From: an uncultured Dorea sp. | GTDB lineage: Bacteria; Bacillota; Clostridia; Lachnospirales; Lachnospiraceae | Reading direction: 5' to 3' | DNA: 18,306 nt | NCBI GenBank assembly: GCA_948602995.1 | Contig: CAPEBR010000057.1 | Location: 1-18,306, forward strand | Shown here: one piece after another, positions 1 through 6,955 of the stretch | Position numbering within the stretch: the stretch's first letter is position 1 | Layout of the letters: each line of letters opens with the position of its first letter | Notes under the pieces: generated by a model | Seen by the model: only the letters and a program-made list of their open reading frames with translations | The model's database searches: none | What the model was told of the DNA's origin: nothing | Made by a program: the position numbers and the translations under genes

Positions 1-156
1 TGTAACAAAGAGAATCCCGTATTTATACGGGTTCTAGCGTTTCGCAAACGCCTAAGAGATATTACCGATATGTAAGGAGCGAAAATATGAAATCTAACGG
101 TCAGTCCGAATAGTAACGATTTTGCTGAAACTACGTATACTTAAGGCCTTTCAATA
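1..156. other. Upstream region with hairpins; no gene recognised
   Basis: No convincing gene is seen here. A hairpin with a CCCGT/ACGGG core lies at 11-35, with one bulged base, and a second with arms GCGTTT/AAACGC lies at 37-51. Neither is followed by a T-run, so they do not look like an intrinsic terminator. AAGGAGC at 74-80 precedes an ATG at 87 that opens only eight codons before TAG at 111-113. That could be the stub of a broken gene or chance. The region may be the 3' part of a structured RNA or the tail of an upstream unit outside the window. I could not match it to a known RNA family. Confidence 0.35.
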
Positions 157-185
157 TTGACATCAGCTGTTCAGTGAAGTAGAAT
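157..185 (+). promoter_or_regulatory. Sigma-A promoter upstream of the metV remnant
   Basis: TTGACA at 157-162 is a perfect -35 box. A 17-base spacer separates it from TAGAAT at 180-185, one mismatch from the -10 consensus. Transcription would start near 192, leaving a leader of about 40 bases before the strong ribosome site AAAGGAGGGTG and a TTG start at 231. The decayed one-carbon cluster may therefore still be transcribed. Confidence 0.75.
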
Positions 186-230
186 TATTTTAATAAATAA
201 AAACAGCTCATTGTAAAGGAGGGTGATAGT

Positions 231-841
231 TTGGAAGATTATACGAAGTACAGACTCAAATCATCTGAGGAGCTTATCCAGACACTGTCCGGCACGGATC
301 ATATCTTTGTCGTTGCCTGTAACAAGTGCTTTAAGGAATTTACGTCCGTAGACGAGCCGGAATGCAACGAGTTTGCAGAGCTTGCTAGGACTGCCGGCAA
401 GAATGTTACCGGTGCGGTTCGGGTCGATTTTCTGTGCAACAAGACCCAGACTCCCCGCAGGCTTTGTGATATTGTTCCGGCGGGAACCGAGAGCGTGTTT
501 GTCATTTCCTGCGGGCTGGGCATCCAGACTGTGGCCGATATCGTACAGCTTCCGGTGTTTGCTGCCAGTGATTCCATTCCCTGCCGGGGGCATCACGGCA
601 GGGCCCTCACCCCGAAGGCCTGCGATGCCTGCGCCCAGTGCTACCTGAACGTCACAGGCGGTAATGCCCTGTCGTTGACTGCTCCAAGAGTCTGTTGAAC
701 GGTCAATGCGGTGGCGCAAAGGACGGCAAGTGCGAGGCAGATCCTACGAAGGATTGTGCCTGGGAGAAGATCCAGCAGAGGCTGGCGAAGCTGGGGCGGC
801 TGGAGGATCGCCATGCTGCAGGAGAAGACGAAAGGCTATGA
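231..841 (+). pseudogene. Frameshifted metV (methylene-THF reductase partner, zinc/Fe-S type)
   Basis: This is the small subunit that accompanies MetF in acetogen-type methylenetetrahydrofolate reductases (MTHFR C-terminal family). Translation from TTG at 231, behind AAAGGAGGGTG, gives a plausible MetV N-terminus with IFVVACNKC and SVFVISCGLGIQT. The intact frame ends at 696-698. The expected cysteine-rich C-terminus (CPVVDCSKSLLNGQCGGAKD, then CEADP and LGRLED) continues from 665 in the next frame, so one base is missing around 662-664. After LGRLED (about 806) the normal MetV tail is absent and the sequence switches into rnfC2. The second frame stops at 839-841. Two lesions make a sequencing error alone unlikely. 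Alternative start codons exist, but this ribosome site is convincing. Confidence 0.8.
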
Positions 842-1331
842 AAACATAGAGGTCATGGCTGCCCGTACAAAATATCCACAAGGCGCGGAAAAGATGCTGA
901 TCAAGAAGGTTTTGGGCCGTTCGGTACCCAGAGGCGGACTGCCGGCTGACGCCGGCGCTGTGGTAAGCAACGTCAGTTCTTCCAAAGCCATCGCGGATGC
1001 GATTCGGCTTGGTATGCCGCCGGTCGAGCGGGTGGTGTGTGTTACCGGCGAGCGGGTACGTAGTCCTGGCAACTTCATCGTCAAGGTCGGCACTTCTGTT
1101 CAGGAGATTTTAGATTTTTGCGGCGGCATCGTGGGCGATGACGTAACTGTGAAGCTGGGCGGGCCTATGATGGGAATCCCCCAGACGGAACTGGACGTCC
1201 CTGTTATTAAGGCTACAAATGGCATTATCGCCTGTGAGACTGATCACACCACCGCCGTAGAATGTATCAAGTGCGGACGTTGTGCAGACGTGTACCGCAA
1301 TTTCGCAATCGACGCAGACAAACCACGCTAA
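807..1331 (+). pseudogene. Internal fragment of an RnfC2-like electron-transfer subunit
   Basis: The fragment covers the middle of an RnfC/NuoF-like protein, including the SLBB-type region. Recognisable stretches are KYPQGAEKMLIKKVLGR, GGLPADAGAVVSNVS, AIADAIRLGMPPVERVV and GDDVTVKLGGPMMG. It ends inside the first ferredoxin-type cluster motif, CIKCGRC, where the expected next Cys-Pro is replaced by unrelated residues before TAA at 1329-1331. The N-terminal half with the FMN/NADH-binding region is missing. The reading frame enters directly from the tail of metV near 807 with no start or ribosome site of its own. In acetogens RnfC2 forms a complex with MetV and MetF, which fits the neighbours. 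It cannot be functional as read. Confidence 0.75.
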
Positions 1332-1338
1332 GGAGCTG

Positions 1339-1392
1339 TATGGAAATACAATCTGTATAACTTGTTTTCCTACAGTTCCTAAGGGAACCTTC
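1339..1392 (-). repeat. Inverted-repeat element, copy A
   Basis: Read on the minus strand, this stretch contains TTAGGAACTGTAGGAAAA followed by a motif ending in CAGATTG. The same 18 bases, followed by a similar CAGATTG-containing stretch, occur on the plus strand at 2198-2230. Copy A lies directly after the rnfC2 truncation. It looks like the scar or end of a mobile or interspersed repeat. The family is not identified. Confidence 0.6.
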
Positions 1393-1448
1393 AAAAAATC
1401 TCCATCTGTGGGTTGGAGGCTCCAGGGAACATCCAACCTACAGATGGA
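1393..1448 (-). terminator. Rho-independent terminator-like hairpin, minus strand
   Basis: Arms at 1401-1417 and 1432-1448 pair over 17 positions with a single mismatch around a 14-base loop. On the minus strand the stem is followed by GATTTTTTG (1392-1400), a proper U-run. On the plus strand it is followed by A residues, so it would not terminate the cluster in its own direction. No minus-strand gene feeding it is visible now. It may belong to the neighbouring repeat. Confidence 0.6.
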
Positions 1449-1474
1449 AAAAACTGGATGAGGAGGAAAGGACA

Positions 1475-2082
1475 ATGAAGATTACGGAATTATTTGACCG
1501 CGGTGAATTTGTGGTATCGGCGGAGGTTGGCCCTCCCAAGGGCATACATATCGACGGCCTGATTGAAGAGGCCAAAGAGTACCTGGGCGGCATTACGGCG
1601 GTCAATGTCACTGATAACCAGTCCTCTGTGATGCGACTGGGCAGCCTGGCGGTGTGCAGGCAGCTGCTGGATGCCGGGCTTACGCCGATTTATCAGCTGA
1701 CCTGCCGGGATCGGAACAGGATTGCACTCTAGTCTGATCTTTTGAGTGCCGCCATGTTCGGTATTGAAAATATTCTATGTCTTACGGGTGACCATACCAG
1801 TCTGGGCGATCACCCTGGCGCCAAGCCTGTGTTTGATCTGGATTCCGTCTCACTGCTTCACACCGTATGTCAATTGGAGTCAGGCGTGGACCTGGGCGGC
1901 AATCCGCTGGTCGGAGAGCCCCCGAAGTTCGCCAAGGGCGCGGTGGTGTCTCCCTGCAGTGATTCTATAGATGCGCAGCTGGCAAAAATGGAGCGAAAGG
2001 TGTTGGCCGGCTGTGACTACTTCCAGACCCAGGCTGTGTTCGAGCCGGAGAAGTTCATCGCCTTTATGGAACGAGCCAGACA
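1475..2082 (+). pseudogene. metF (5,10-methylenetetrahydrofolate reductase), nonsense-mutated and truncated
   Basis: MetF reduces methylene-THF to methyl-THF, the methyl-branch step of the Wood-Ljungdahl pathway and methionine synthesis. ATG at 1475 follows GAGGAGGAAAG. The N-terminus FVVSAEVGPPKG and the strand TAVNVTDNQ are typical. After TCRDRNRIAL the codon at 1730-1732 is TAG where the family has Gln; the same frame then continues SDLLSAAMFGIENILCLTGDH and on through AGCDYFQTQAVFEP. This is a CAG-to-TAG change, not a frameshift. The similarity ends near FMERARQF (about 2080), losing roughly the last third of a normal ~290-aa MetF. The frame then runs accidentally into the next gene. Readthrough would still give a truncated barrel. 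Confidence 0.85.
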
Positions 2083-2219
2083 ATTTTTCGATCGCGGGCG
2101 CGTGGAGTATGAAAACCTTCGGCTATGTACTTGTCATGACCTTCGGCAATTCTGTAGGCGGCGTACTGATTCCTCTGCTGCGCGGCAAGTTTGCCAGTTT
2201 AGGAACTGTAGGAAAATAA
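2083..2219 (+). pseudogene. C-terminal fragment of a membrane protein, possibly formate/nitrite transporter
   Basis: In a frame different from metF, the sequence reads as a hydrophobic C-terminus with FGYVLVMTFGNSVGGVLIPLL and then FASLGTVGK before TAA at 2217-2219. The helix with a GN-x-x-GG motif resembles the last membrane segment of the formate/nitrite transporter family, whose genes often sit beside acetogen one-carbon genes. There is no start codon or ribosome site of its own; it is joined to the metF fragment near 2083. The final residues LGTVGK are encoded by repeat copy B, so the natural C-terminus may also be lost. Family assignment is tentative. Confidence 0.4.
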
Positions 2220-2245
2220 TTGTGCAGATTGCGCAGGATATTTGT
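2195..2245 (+). repeat. Inverted-repeat element, copy B
   Basis: TTAGGAACTGTAGGAAAA at 2198-2215 is identical to the complement of copy A, and the similarity continues with gaps through CAGATTG (2224-2230) and a TTTGTCCA/TTTCCA-like end. Copy B overlaps the last codons of the transporter-like fragment. Copies A and B therefore bracket the metF fragment in inverted orientation. Confidence 0.6.
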
Positions 2246-2338
2246 CCAAGTGTGCAGGTCAAAAAATGCAGGCGTAGTGGGCTGCGTCCAGGATTGGAGA
2301 CGTGGAAAGTAAGATCAAAAAAAAGAGAGGAGCAATTT

Positions 2339-5300
2339 ATGAAAGGGAGCATTTATAAAAAAATATTTGCAGCTTTACTTGTGGTATCATTATTCGCCAC
2401 AGCGGCGCCGCCCGGCATACTTGCGTCAGATACCGTATATGCAGCGGAAAAATCTGTAGAATCAATAGAAGTTGTGAAAAACCCAGATAAGATCACGTAT
2501 TTCAGTGTTCGTGACAGAACGATTGACCTCTGCGGCATGGAACTTTCCATTCAATATACGGATGGCACAGCAGATACAATCTCTATCAATGAGCACACCG
2601 ATACATTTGAAGCAGACAATGGAACCATCGAGTCATCCTTAATTGGCGGGTACGCAGACCGTGAATTGCTGATTACATACGGAAATGAGCAATGCACAAT
2701 CCCTCTTCAGAAGCCAGATTTTGAAACAGCAGCACCTGCAGAAATAAAAGATGAGGGGAATTATTCCACGATTGTGACAGAAGAACAGCCATACTGCATA
2801 TATTCCTTTTGTCCATCTGAAACGAAAACCTACCATTTCTTTAGCTACAGTGAAACTAGTGTGAAGAATTATGCCGAACTTTATGAAGGGAATAACCTGA
2901 TTGCTGAAAACGGTGATGGAGGCGATAATAAGCAGTTCCGTCTTTCCGAGGAATTGAGTGCAGGCAAGAATTACTATTTCGTTGTGTCACATCGTAATTT
3001 TGGAACTAAGGGAGAATTTACCTGTTGCCTGAGTTCTGCCATATCTTCGATTTCCGAACTGGAAGTGCAAAAGTTGGAGGTTACCAAAGCCTCGAAGGAT
3101 ACCTGGTACGATTTTGAAACGGATCCGATACCTGTCAAGGAATTGAGCATCGCGGGCACGGAATACAAGGTTACCTATAACAATGGCTGGGAACGCACAG
3201 GAACAATTACAGCGGATGTAGGGAGTGGATATAAAGCGGAGCTCTTCGGGAAAACCCTGTCCGTCAGATGGAAATATACGACCACAGATGAATCCGGTAA
3301 CAGCTACGCAGACAAAGACAAAGCTGATAATGCGCTCATCTATACGTATGATGGGCAGCCAGAATCCGAATTTCCGGTTCAATTTCATGCGCCAGGCCCC
3401 GTGGCATCCATAGATATCGTGAGCAGCCCATGGAAAGACTGGAAGCCTTATCAATATCAGGTTCAGGCAGGAAAAAGGATCATCTGGCCACTGGGGCAAA
3501 TTTCCGTAAAAATCCAGTACAATGATGGGAGGAATGAAGAAACTGTCACATGGGATCAGATCCCACAGGGGGATCTTTGGAAGAAACATAACGAATACGA
3601 TATCCGGGGTGACCTGAAAGACAGAGACAATATCCAGCCGGGAACAGGGAATGCGGTCGTAGTCTCCTATATGGGGAAAAGTGCCGAGATCCCCATTACG
3701 GTCAAGGAAGATCCCATAGAATCCATACAGATCCTCCAAGAACCGGAAAAGACAGAATTCTATCCATTTGAAGAATCTGCCGATCTATATGGCATGAAGG
3801 TACAGATCGCTTACAAGGATGGAAAAACGCAGACAGTGGAAGCAACTGAACATACAGCCGCGCTCACAGTGCCAGATACGGAAGGCTATGGCGGCGAACT
3901 GACTTCTTCTTTAGATCCGTCAAAGACAGTGTCGGTCAGCTATATGGGATATACTATAGAGCACGCGTTTGGCGCAGAACGGAGATTCACCGCTGAGGAT
4001 TCCATACAACTGACAGCAGAAGAAGAAAAACAGACTGTTGTAGATGAAGGAGCCTCCTATCTGATTTTCTCGTTTACTCCATCTGAGTCTGCAGTTTACC
4101 GATTCAAATGTGATAATTATAATACTATCAGAATCTATGATGCTGCAAACATCGAACTGTATGATACGTGGGGCAATAGTCTGGACTATGGAATGTTCGG
4201 AGGCAGGAGCTATTATATTGCCATGCTCTATGAGGGCGGAGGCAAACAGAACATTACCTATTCCATCTGCAGACAGGCAGACATTCCAATAGAAGAGATT
4301 TCTGAGATCTCTCTTTTGGTGGATGAGCCGTCAGCCGGAGAAGCCTTGCCGGACCTTACGGAGATAGAATCCGATCAATACTATATATCTGACTGCAGCT
4401 GGCTGAACGATGAAAATGACGACAAGATTGCCGATTTTGGAAAGAAACACCAGTTTCGGGCGGTGCTGCGCGCCAAAGACGCCCATCAGTTCACAGCTTC
4501 CACAGAAGTTGCGGTGAATGGAGAAAATATTACAGAAAAATCTGTCGGCAGTGATGGAGATCTGACGATCTGCTATACGTTCCCATTGTATACCCAGTTC
4601 CAGATTACGGTTCCGCAGGCAGAAGGGTATACGCTTGATGAAAGCCAGAATCCAGTGCCAGGAAGGGGCAGGTACGGGGAAAGTTACACCTTCCGCTATA
4701 TTAAAAACACAGGAAATGACAGCAGCAGGCTGGTCGTAAAAGCCAGAGACGCTGTATTGGCTCCCGATGGAGACGGAACCTATGTGATCGAAAATATAAC
4801 CCAAAATATAACCGTAACTGTAAAAAAGCAGATGTATCCACCCATCACACCAGCCAAAGCATCTCAGGAACTCAGAAGCAAATATGACTCAAACGGGAAA
4901 CGGCTGGAAGTAAAGGCTGGATCCAGGCTGACACAGGTGGTCACTGGCGCCAGGACAAACGTTACTTTCAGCTCCTCCAACTCAAAAATAGCAAAAGTTG
5001 GAAAGACCAGCGGCGCGATCAGGTTTGTCAGAGCCGGAAAAGTAGTCATTACTGCAAAAGCCGCGGAGACTCAGGAATATAAAGCAGCGAGCAAAAAAAC
5101 AACCTTTTATGTGATCCCCAAAACAGCCAGTGTAAAATCCCTGAAATCCAACAAAAAAGGGCAGGTGACCATCAAAGGCAGCAATGGGGCAAAAGACAAC
5201 GATGGGTACCAGTTCCAATATAAGCATAACGGGAAGACAAGGAAAGTTAGAGTGAAAGGCAGAAAATCTGTGACAAAAACAATCAAAAAACTGAAATCTG

Positions 5301-5401
5301 GCAAGTCTTTCAAAGTAAGGATGCGTGCTTATAAAAAGGTAGGTGGTGTAACTTACTATGGAAAATATGGAAAATGGAAGACACTTAAAAAAGTAAAGTA
5401 A
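2339..5401 (+). CDS. Secreted multi-domain Ig-like surface protein
   Basis: The start at ATG 2339 follows AGAGAGGAG. The 1020-aa product begins with a signal peptide (MKGSIYKKIFAALLVVSLF, likely cleaved after VYAA near residue 36). At least two Big_3-like Ig repeats are clear: around 40-122 (VESIEVVKNPDK ... GMELSIQYTDG) and 459-545 (PIESIQILQEPEK ... GMKVQIAYKDG), with diverged ones near 240-350 and 355-458. Two pre-peptidase C-terminal-like beta domains lie at about 152-230 and 574-646. Residues 833-925 resemble a Big_2-type fold (VTFSSSNSKIAKV) and 930-1020 form a very basic fibronectin-III-like tail. No LPXTG motif or C-terminal membrane anchor is visible, so attachment may be by charge. 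No enzyme domain is recognised; an adhesin or wall-structural role is inferred. The frame is open upstream into metF remnants, but that is accidental. Confidence 0.85.
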   Translation: MKGSIYKKIFAALLVVSLFATAAPPGILASDTVYAAEKSVESIEVVKNPDKITYFSVRDRTIDLCGMELSIQYTDGTADTISINEHTDTFEADNGTIESSLIGGYADRELLITYGNEQCTIPLQKPDFETAAPAEIKDEGNYSTIVTEEQPYCIYSFCPSETKTYHFFSYSETSVKNYAELYEGNNLIAENGDGGDNKQFRLSEELSAGKNYYFVVSHRNFGTKGEFTCCLSSAISSISELEVQKLEVTKASKDTWYDFETDPIPVKELSIAGTEYKVTYNNGWERTGTITADVGSGYKAELFGKTLSVRWKYTTTDESGNSYADKDKADNALIYTYDGQPESEFPVQFHAPGPVASIDIVSSPWKDWKPYQYQVQAGKRIIWPLGQISVKIQYNDGRNEETVTWDQIPQGDLWKKHNEYDIRGDLKDRDNIQPGTGNAVVVSYMGKSAEIPITVKEDPIESIQILQEPEKTEFYPFEESADLYGMKVQIAYKDGKTQTVEATEHTAALTVPDTEGYGGELTSSLDPSKTVSVSYMGYTIEHAFGAERRFTAEDSIQLTAEEEKQTVVDEGASYLIFSFTPSESAVYRFKCDNYNTIRIYDAANIELYDTWGNSLDYGMFGGRSYYIAMLYEGGGKQNITYSICRQADIPIEEISEISLLVDEPSAGEALPDLTEIESDQYYISDCSWLNDENDDKIADFGKKHQFRAVLRAKDAHQFTASTEVAVNGENITEKSVGSDGDLTICYTFPLYTQFQITVPQAEGYTLDESQNPVPGRGRYGESYTFRYIKNTGNDSSRLVVKARDAVLAPDGDGTYVIENITQNITVTVKKQMYPPITPAKASQELRSKYDSNGKRLEVKAGSRLTQVVTGARTNVTFSSSNSKIAKVGKTSGAIRFVRAGKVVITAKAAETQEYKAASKKTTFYVIPKTASVKSLKSNKKGQVTIKGSNGAKDNDGYQFQYKHNGKTRKVRVKGRKSVTKTIKKLKSGKSFKVRMRAYKKVGGVTYYGKYGKWKTLKKVK

Positions 5402-5411
5402 TTGAGTAAAT

Positions 5412-5445
5412 GGGGACGGGGTAAAATTAATTTTACCCCGTCCCC
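5412..5445. repeat. Perfect 34-bp palindrome, copy 1
   Basis: GGGGACGGGGTAAAATT (5412-5428) is followed immediately by its exact complement (5429-5445). It sits between two convergent genes, the surface protein ending at 5401 and the ATPase ending at 5456, and could act as a bidirectional terminator although it lacks a long U-run. The same 34 bases form the core of the palindrome at 6805-6854. Confidence 0.9.
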
Positions 5446-5455
5446 GTTCAGCGTT

Positions 5456-6715
5456 TTAGATATACCATACAGGTATCTGCAGTATATTTTCTCTGAGTAT
5501 GCCTGCATCGGGGCAGTTACATACGACTGTGCCCATTCCTCTTTTTTTCCCGGGAATCTGATCTAAAATATCGAATGTTGATGTCATAATTGCTTTTGCC
5601 TGTGTATTTTTTTTGATTTCTACTGGATACAGGGTTCCGTTTTCCTCGATTATCAGATCAATTTCTTTTTCAAGCTCCTGTATTTCTCCATTTTCTTTTA
5701 TCTTTTTCTTATCCCGTCCACGGTAATAAGATACAAAATGGCGGTAGTCCAGGCCTTCGTTGGAGAATGATTTTAATATTTCGGATACAACAAATGTTTC
5801 GAATATAGGACCGCTCATTGCTCCGTAAGCCAGGGTTTCCGGCGTCAGCCATCTTGTGAGATAGGAGACAAGGCCTGTATCTCTGAAATAAAGCTTAGGT
5901 GACTTGATTGCTCTTTTTAAAATAGAAGAGGTGTACGGCTCTAAGAGATAGATGATCCCTGATGATTCTAAAATAGAGATCCAGTTTTTTACTGTCCCTA
6001 CGTCTTTTCCAATCTCGGATGCTATGGAGGAATAGTTTAAAATTTCTCCAGTCCTTGCGGCAGCAGCGATCATAAATTGCCTGAAGACGTTAAGTTCCTG
6101 TACCGCTGCAAGTTCTCTGACATCTCTTTCTATATATGTTCTTACATAGTCTGCGTAGAATGCGTTCCATTCCTTCTCCTTTTCCTGAAGTTCAGGGTAT
6201 CCGCCCGTATGGATGATCTTCCAGATGTTTTTCGGCTTTTGCAGAGTTTTTTTCCGTTCTGCTGCATATTCCAGCGTAGGGAGGAAATGCCTGTTAAAAG
6301 CATCATTCATACATTCACGCATAGATAAGCCGGAAAGTTCAATGATTCCGATCCGGCCAGACAGAGATTCTGATACATTCTGCATTAAATGAAAAGGTTG
6401 TGAACCGGAGAGGAAAAATAAGCCCTTTTCCTCACTTTCATCGCATTTAATTTTAATATAACGAAATAATTCTTTTGCCCTCTGGACTTCGTCGATCGTC
6501 ACAGGAGGAGGGTTCAGTGTCAAAAACATGTCCCCGTTTTCTTTTGCCTGTTGTTCCATAAAAGGATCATCCAAAGAGACGTATGCCCTGTCAGGAAATA
6601 GTTTCTTTAATAAAGTGGATTTCCCTACTTGGCGCGCTCCTGTTACCAGGACGGCTTTATAGGTTTTTTCATATCTGCGCAGCCGGTTTTCCAGGGCTCT
6701 TGAAATATAATTCAT
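5456..6715 (-). CDS. AAA-family ATPase with DUF4143 C-terminal domain
   Basis: The 419-aa length is normal for this widespread archaeal/bacterial family. The N-terminal AAA_14-type domain has the Walker A motif GARQVGKST (residues 26-34) and Walker B ending VTIDEVQ (D75, E76); FFLSGSQP resembles sensor 1. A winged-helix-like segment follows (ILNYSSIASEIGKDVGTVKNW). The DUF4143 C-terminus contains EIDLIIEENGTLYPVEIKK, which resembles the D...ExK core of the PD-(D/E)XK nuclease fold. The start ATG 6713-6715 has AGGAGG eight bases upstream. The biological role of the family is unsettled; links to stress, mobile DNA or defence have been suggested but nothing here proves one. The gene is alone, opposed to its neighbours, and bracketed by two copies of one palindrome. 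Confidence 0.9.
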   Translation of the reverse strand: MNYISRALENRLRRYEKTYKAVLVTGARQVGKSTLLKKLFPDRAYVSLDDPFMEQQAKENGDMFLTLNPPPVTIDEVQRAKELFRYIKIKCDESEEKGLFFLSGSQPFHLMQNVSESLSGRIGIIELSGLSMRECMNDAFNRHFLPTLEYAAERKKTLQKPKNIWKIIHTGGYPELQEKEKEWNAFYADYVRTYIERDVRELAAVQELNVFRQFMIAAAARTGEILNYSSIASEIGKDVGTVKNWISILESSGIIYLLEPYTSSILKRAIKSPKLYFRDTGLVSYLTRWLTPETLAYGAMSGPIFETFVVSEILKSFSNEGLDYRHFVSYYRGRDKKKIKENGEIQELEKEIDLIIEENGTLYPVEIKKNTQAKAIMTSTFDILDQIPGKKRGMGTVVCNCPDAGILRENILQIPVWYI

Positions 6716-6781
6716 GTCAGGTTTCCTCCTTTTGGTTGATGGTGGGCGAAAAATTTGGAATGTAATTCAAAATATAACAAT

Positions 6782-6810
6782 ATTGTAGCATGGAATCTGG
6801 GAACTTTCAA
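6782..6810 (-). promoter_or_regulatory. Sigma-A promoter of the ATPase gene
   Basis: On the minus strand TTGAAA (6810-6805) is separated by exactly 17 bases from TACAAT (6787-6782). TGC immediately before the -10 also makes it an extended -10. The start codon is at 6715, giving a leader of about 60 bases. The -35 box is the outermost part of the palindrome at 6805-6854, so the repeat supplies a promoter element. Confidence 0.75.
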
Positions 6811-6854
6811 TTGGGGACGGGGTAAAATTAATTTTACCCCGTCCCCAATTGAAA
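6805..6854. repeat. Perfect 50-bp palindrome, copy 2
   Basis: Arms 6805-6829 and 6830-6854 are exact reverse complements over 25 bases. The inner 34 bp (6813-6846) are identical to the palindrome at 5412-5445; the outer TTTCAATT/AATTGAAA extends the symmetry here only. It lies between the divergent ATPase and peptidase genes. GGGGAC-rich palindromes of this kind recall REP-like elements spread by Y1-type transposases in other bacteria, but no transposase is in the window. Confidence 0.9.
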
Positions 6855-6868
6855 ATTACCCTGTCCCC
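6854..6868. repeat. Partial third copy of the palindrome arm
   Basis: AATTACCCTGTCCCC is a diverged copy of the arm AATTTTACCCCGTCCCC, starting at the last base of copy 2. It suggests repeated insertion or slippage at this spot. Confidence 0.6.
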
Positions 6869-6883
6869 GATTGCGTGTTGGTA

Positions 6884-6892
6884 TGCTATAAT
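6884..6892 (+). promoter_or_regulatory. Extended -10 promoter of the C39-like peptidase gene
   Basis: TGCTATAAT (6884-6892) is a perfect extended -10 element. No good -35 hexamer lies 16-18 bases upstream, which extended -10 promoters tolerate. Transcription would begin near 6899, about 57 bases before the start codon. Confidence 0.6.
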
Positions 6893-6955
6893 GAATAAAG
6901 CTCTTAATTTTATCAGGGCAAAAATTATTTAAAAGAAAGAGGATTCGAATGGCCT

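Noticed and set aside
711..1331. A complete 206-aa protein starting with GTG at 711
   Set aside because: The first ~32 codons are the metV C-terminus read in the wrong frame. Only the part from about 807 is RnfC-like, and it has no start of its own.
1730..1732. TAG in metF as a pyrrolysine codon
   Set aside because: MetF is not a pyrrolysine enzyme and family members have Gln here; the gene is also truncated further on.
2987..3739. 250-codon minus-strand frame within the surface protein
   Set aside because: It lies wholly opposite a convincing secreted-protein gene, has no ribosome site and no recognisable domain.
1742..5401. A single 1219-aa protein starting in the metF remnant
   Set aside because: The first ~110 codons are metF, followed by out-of-frame junk; a signal peptide with a good ribosome site starts at 2339. 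The joint frame is accidental.
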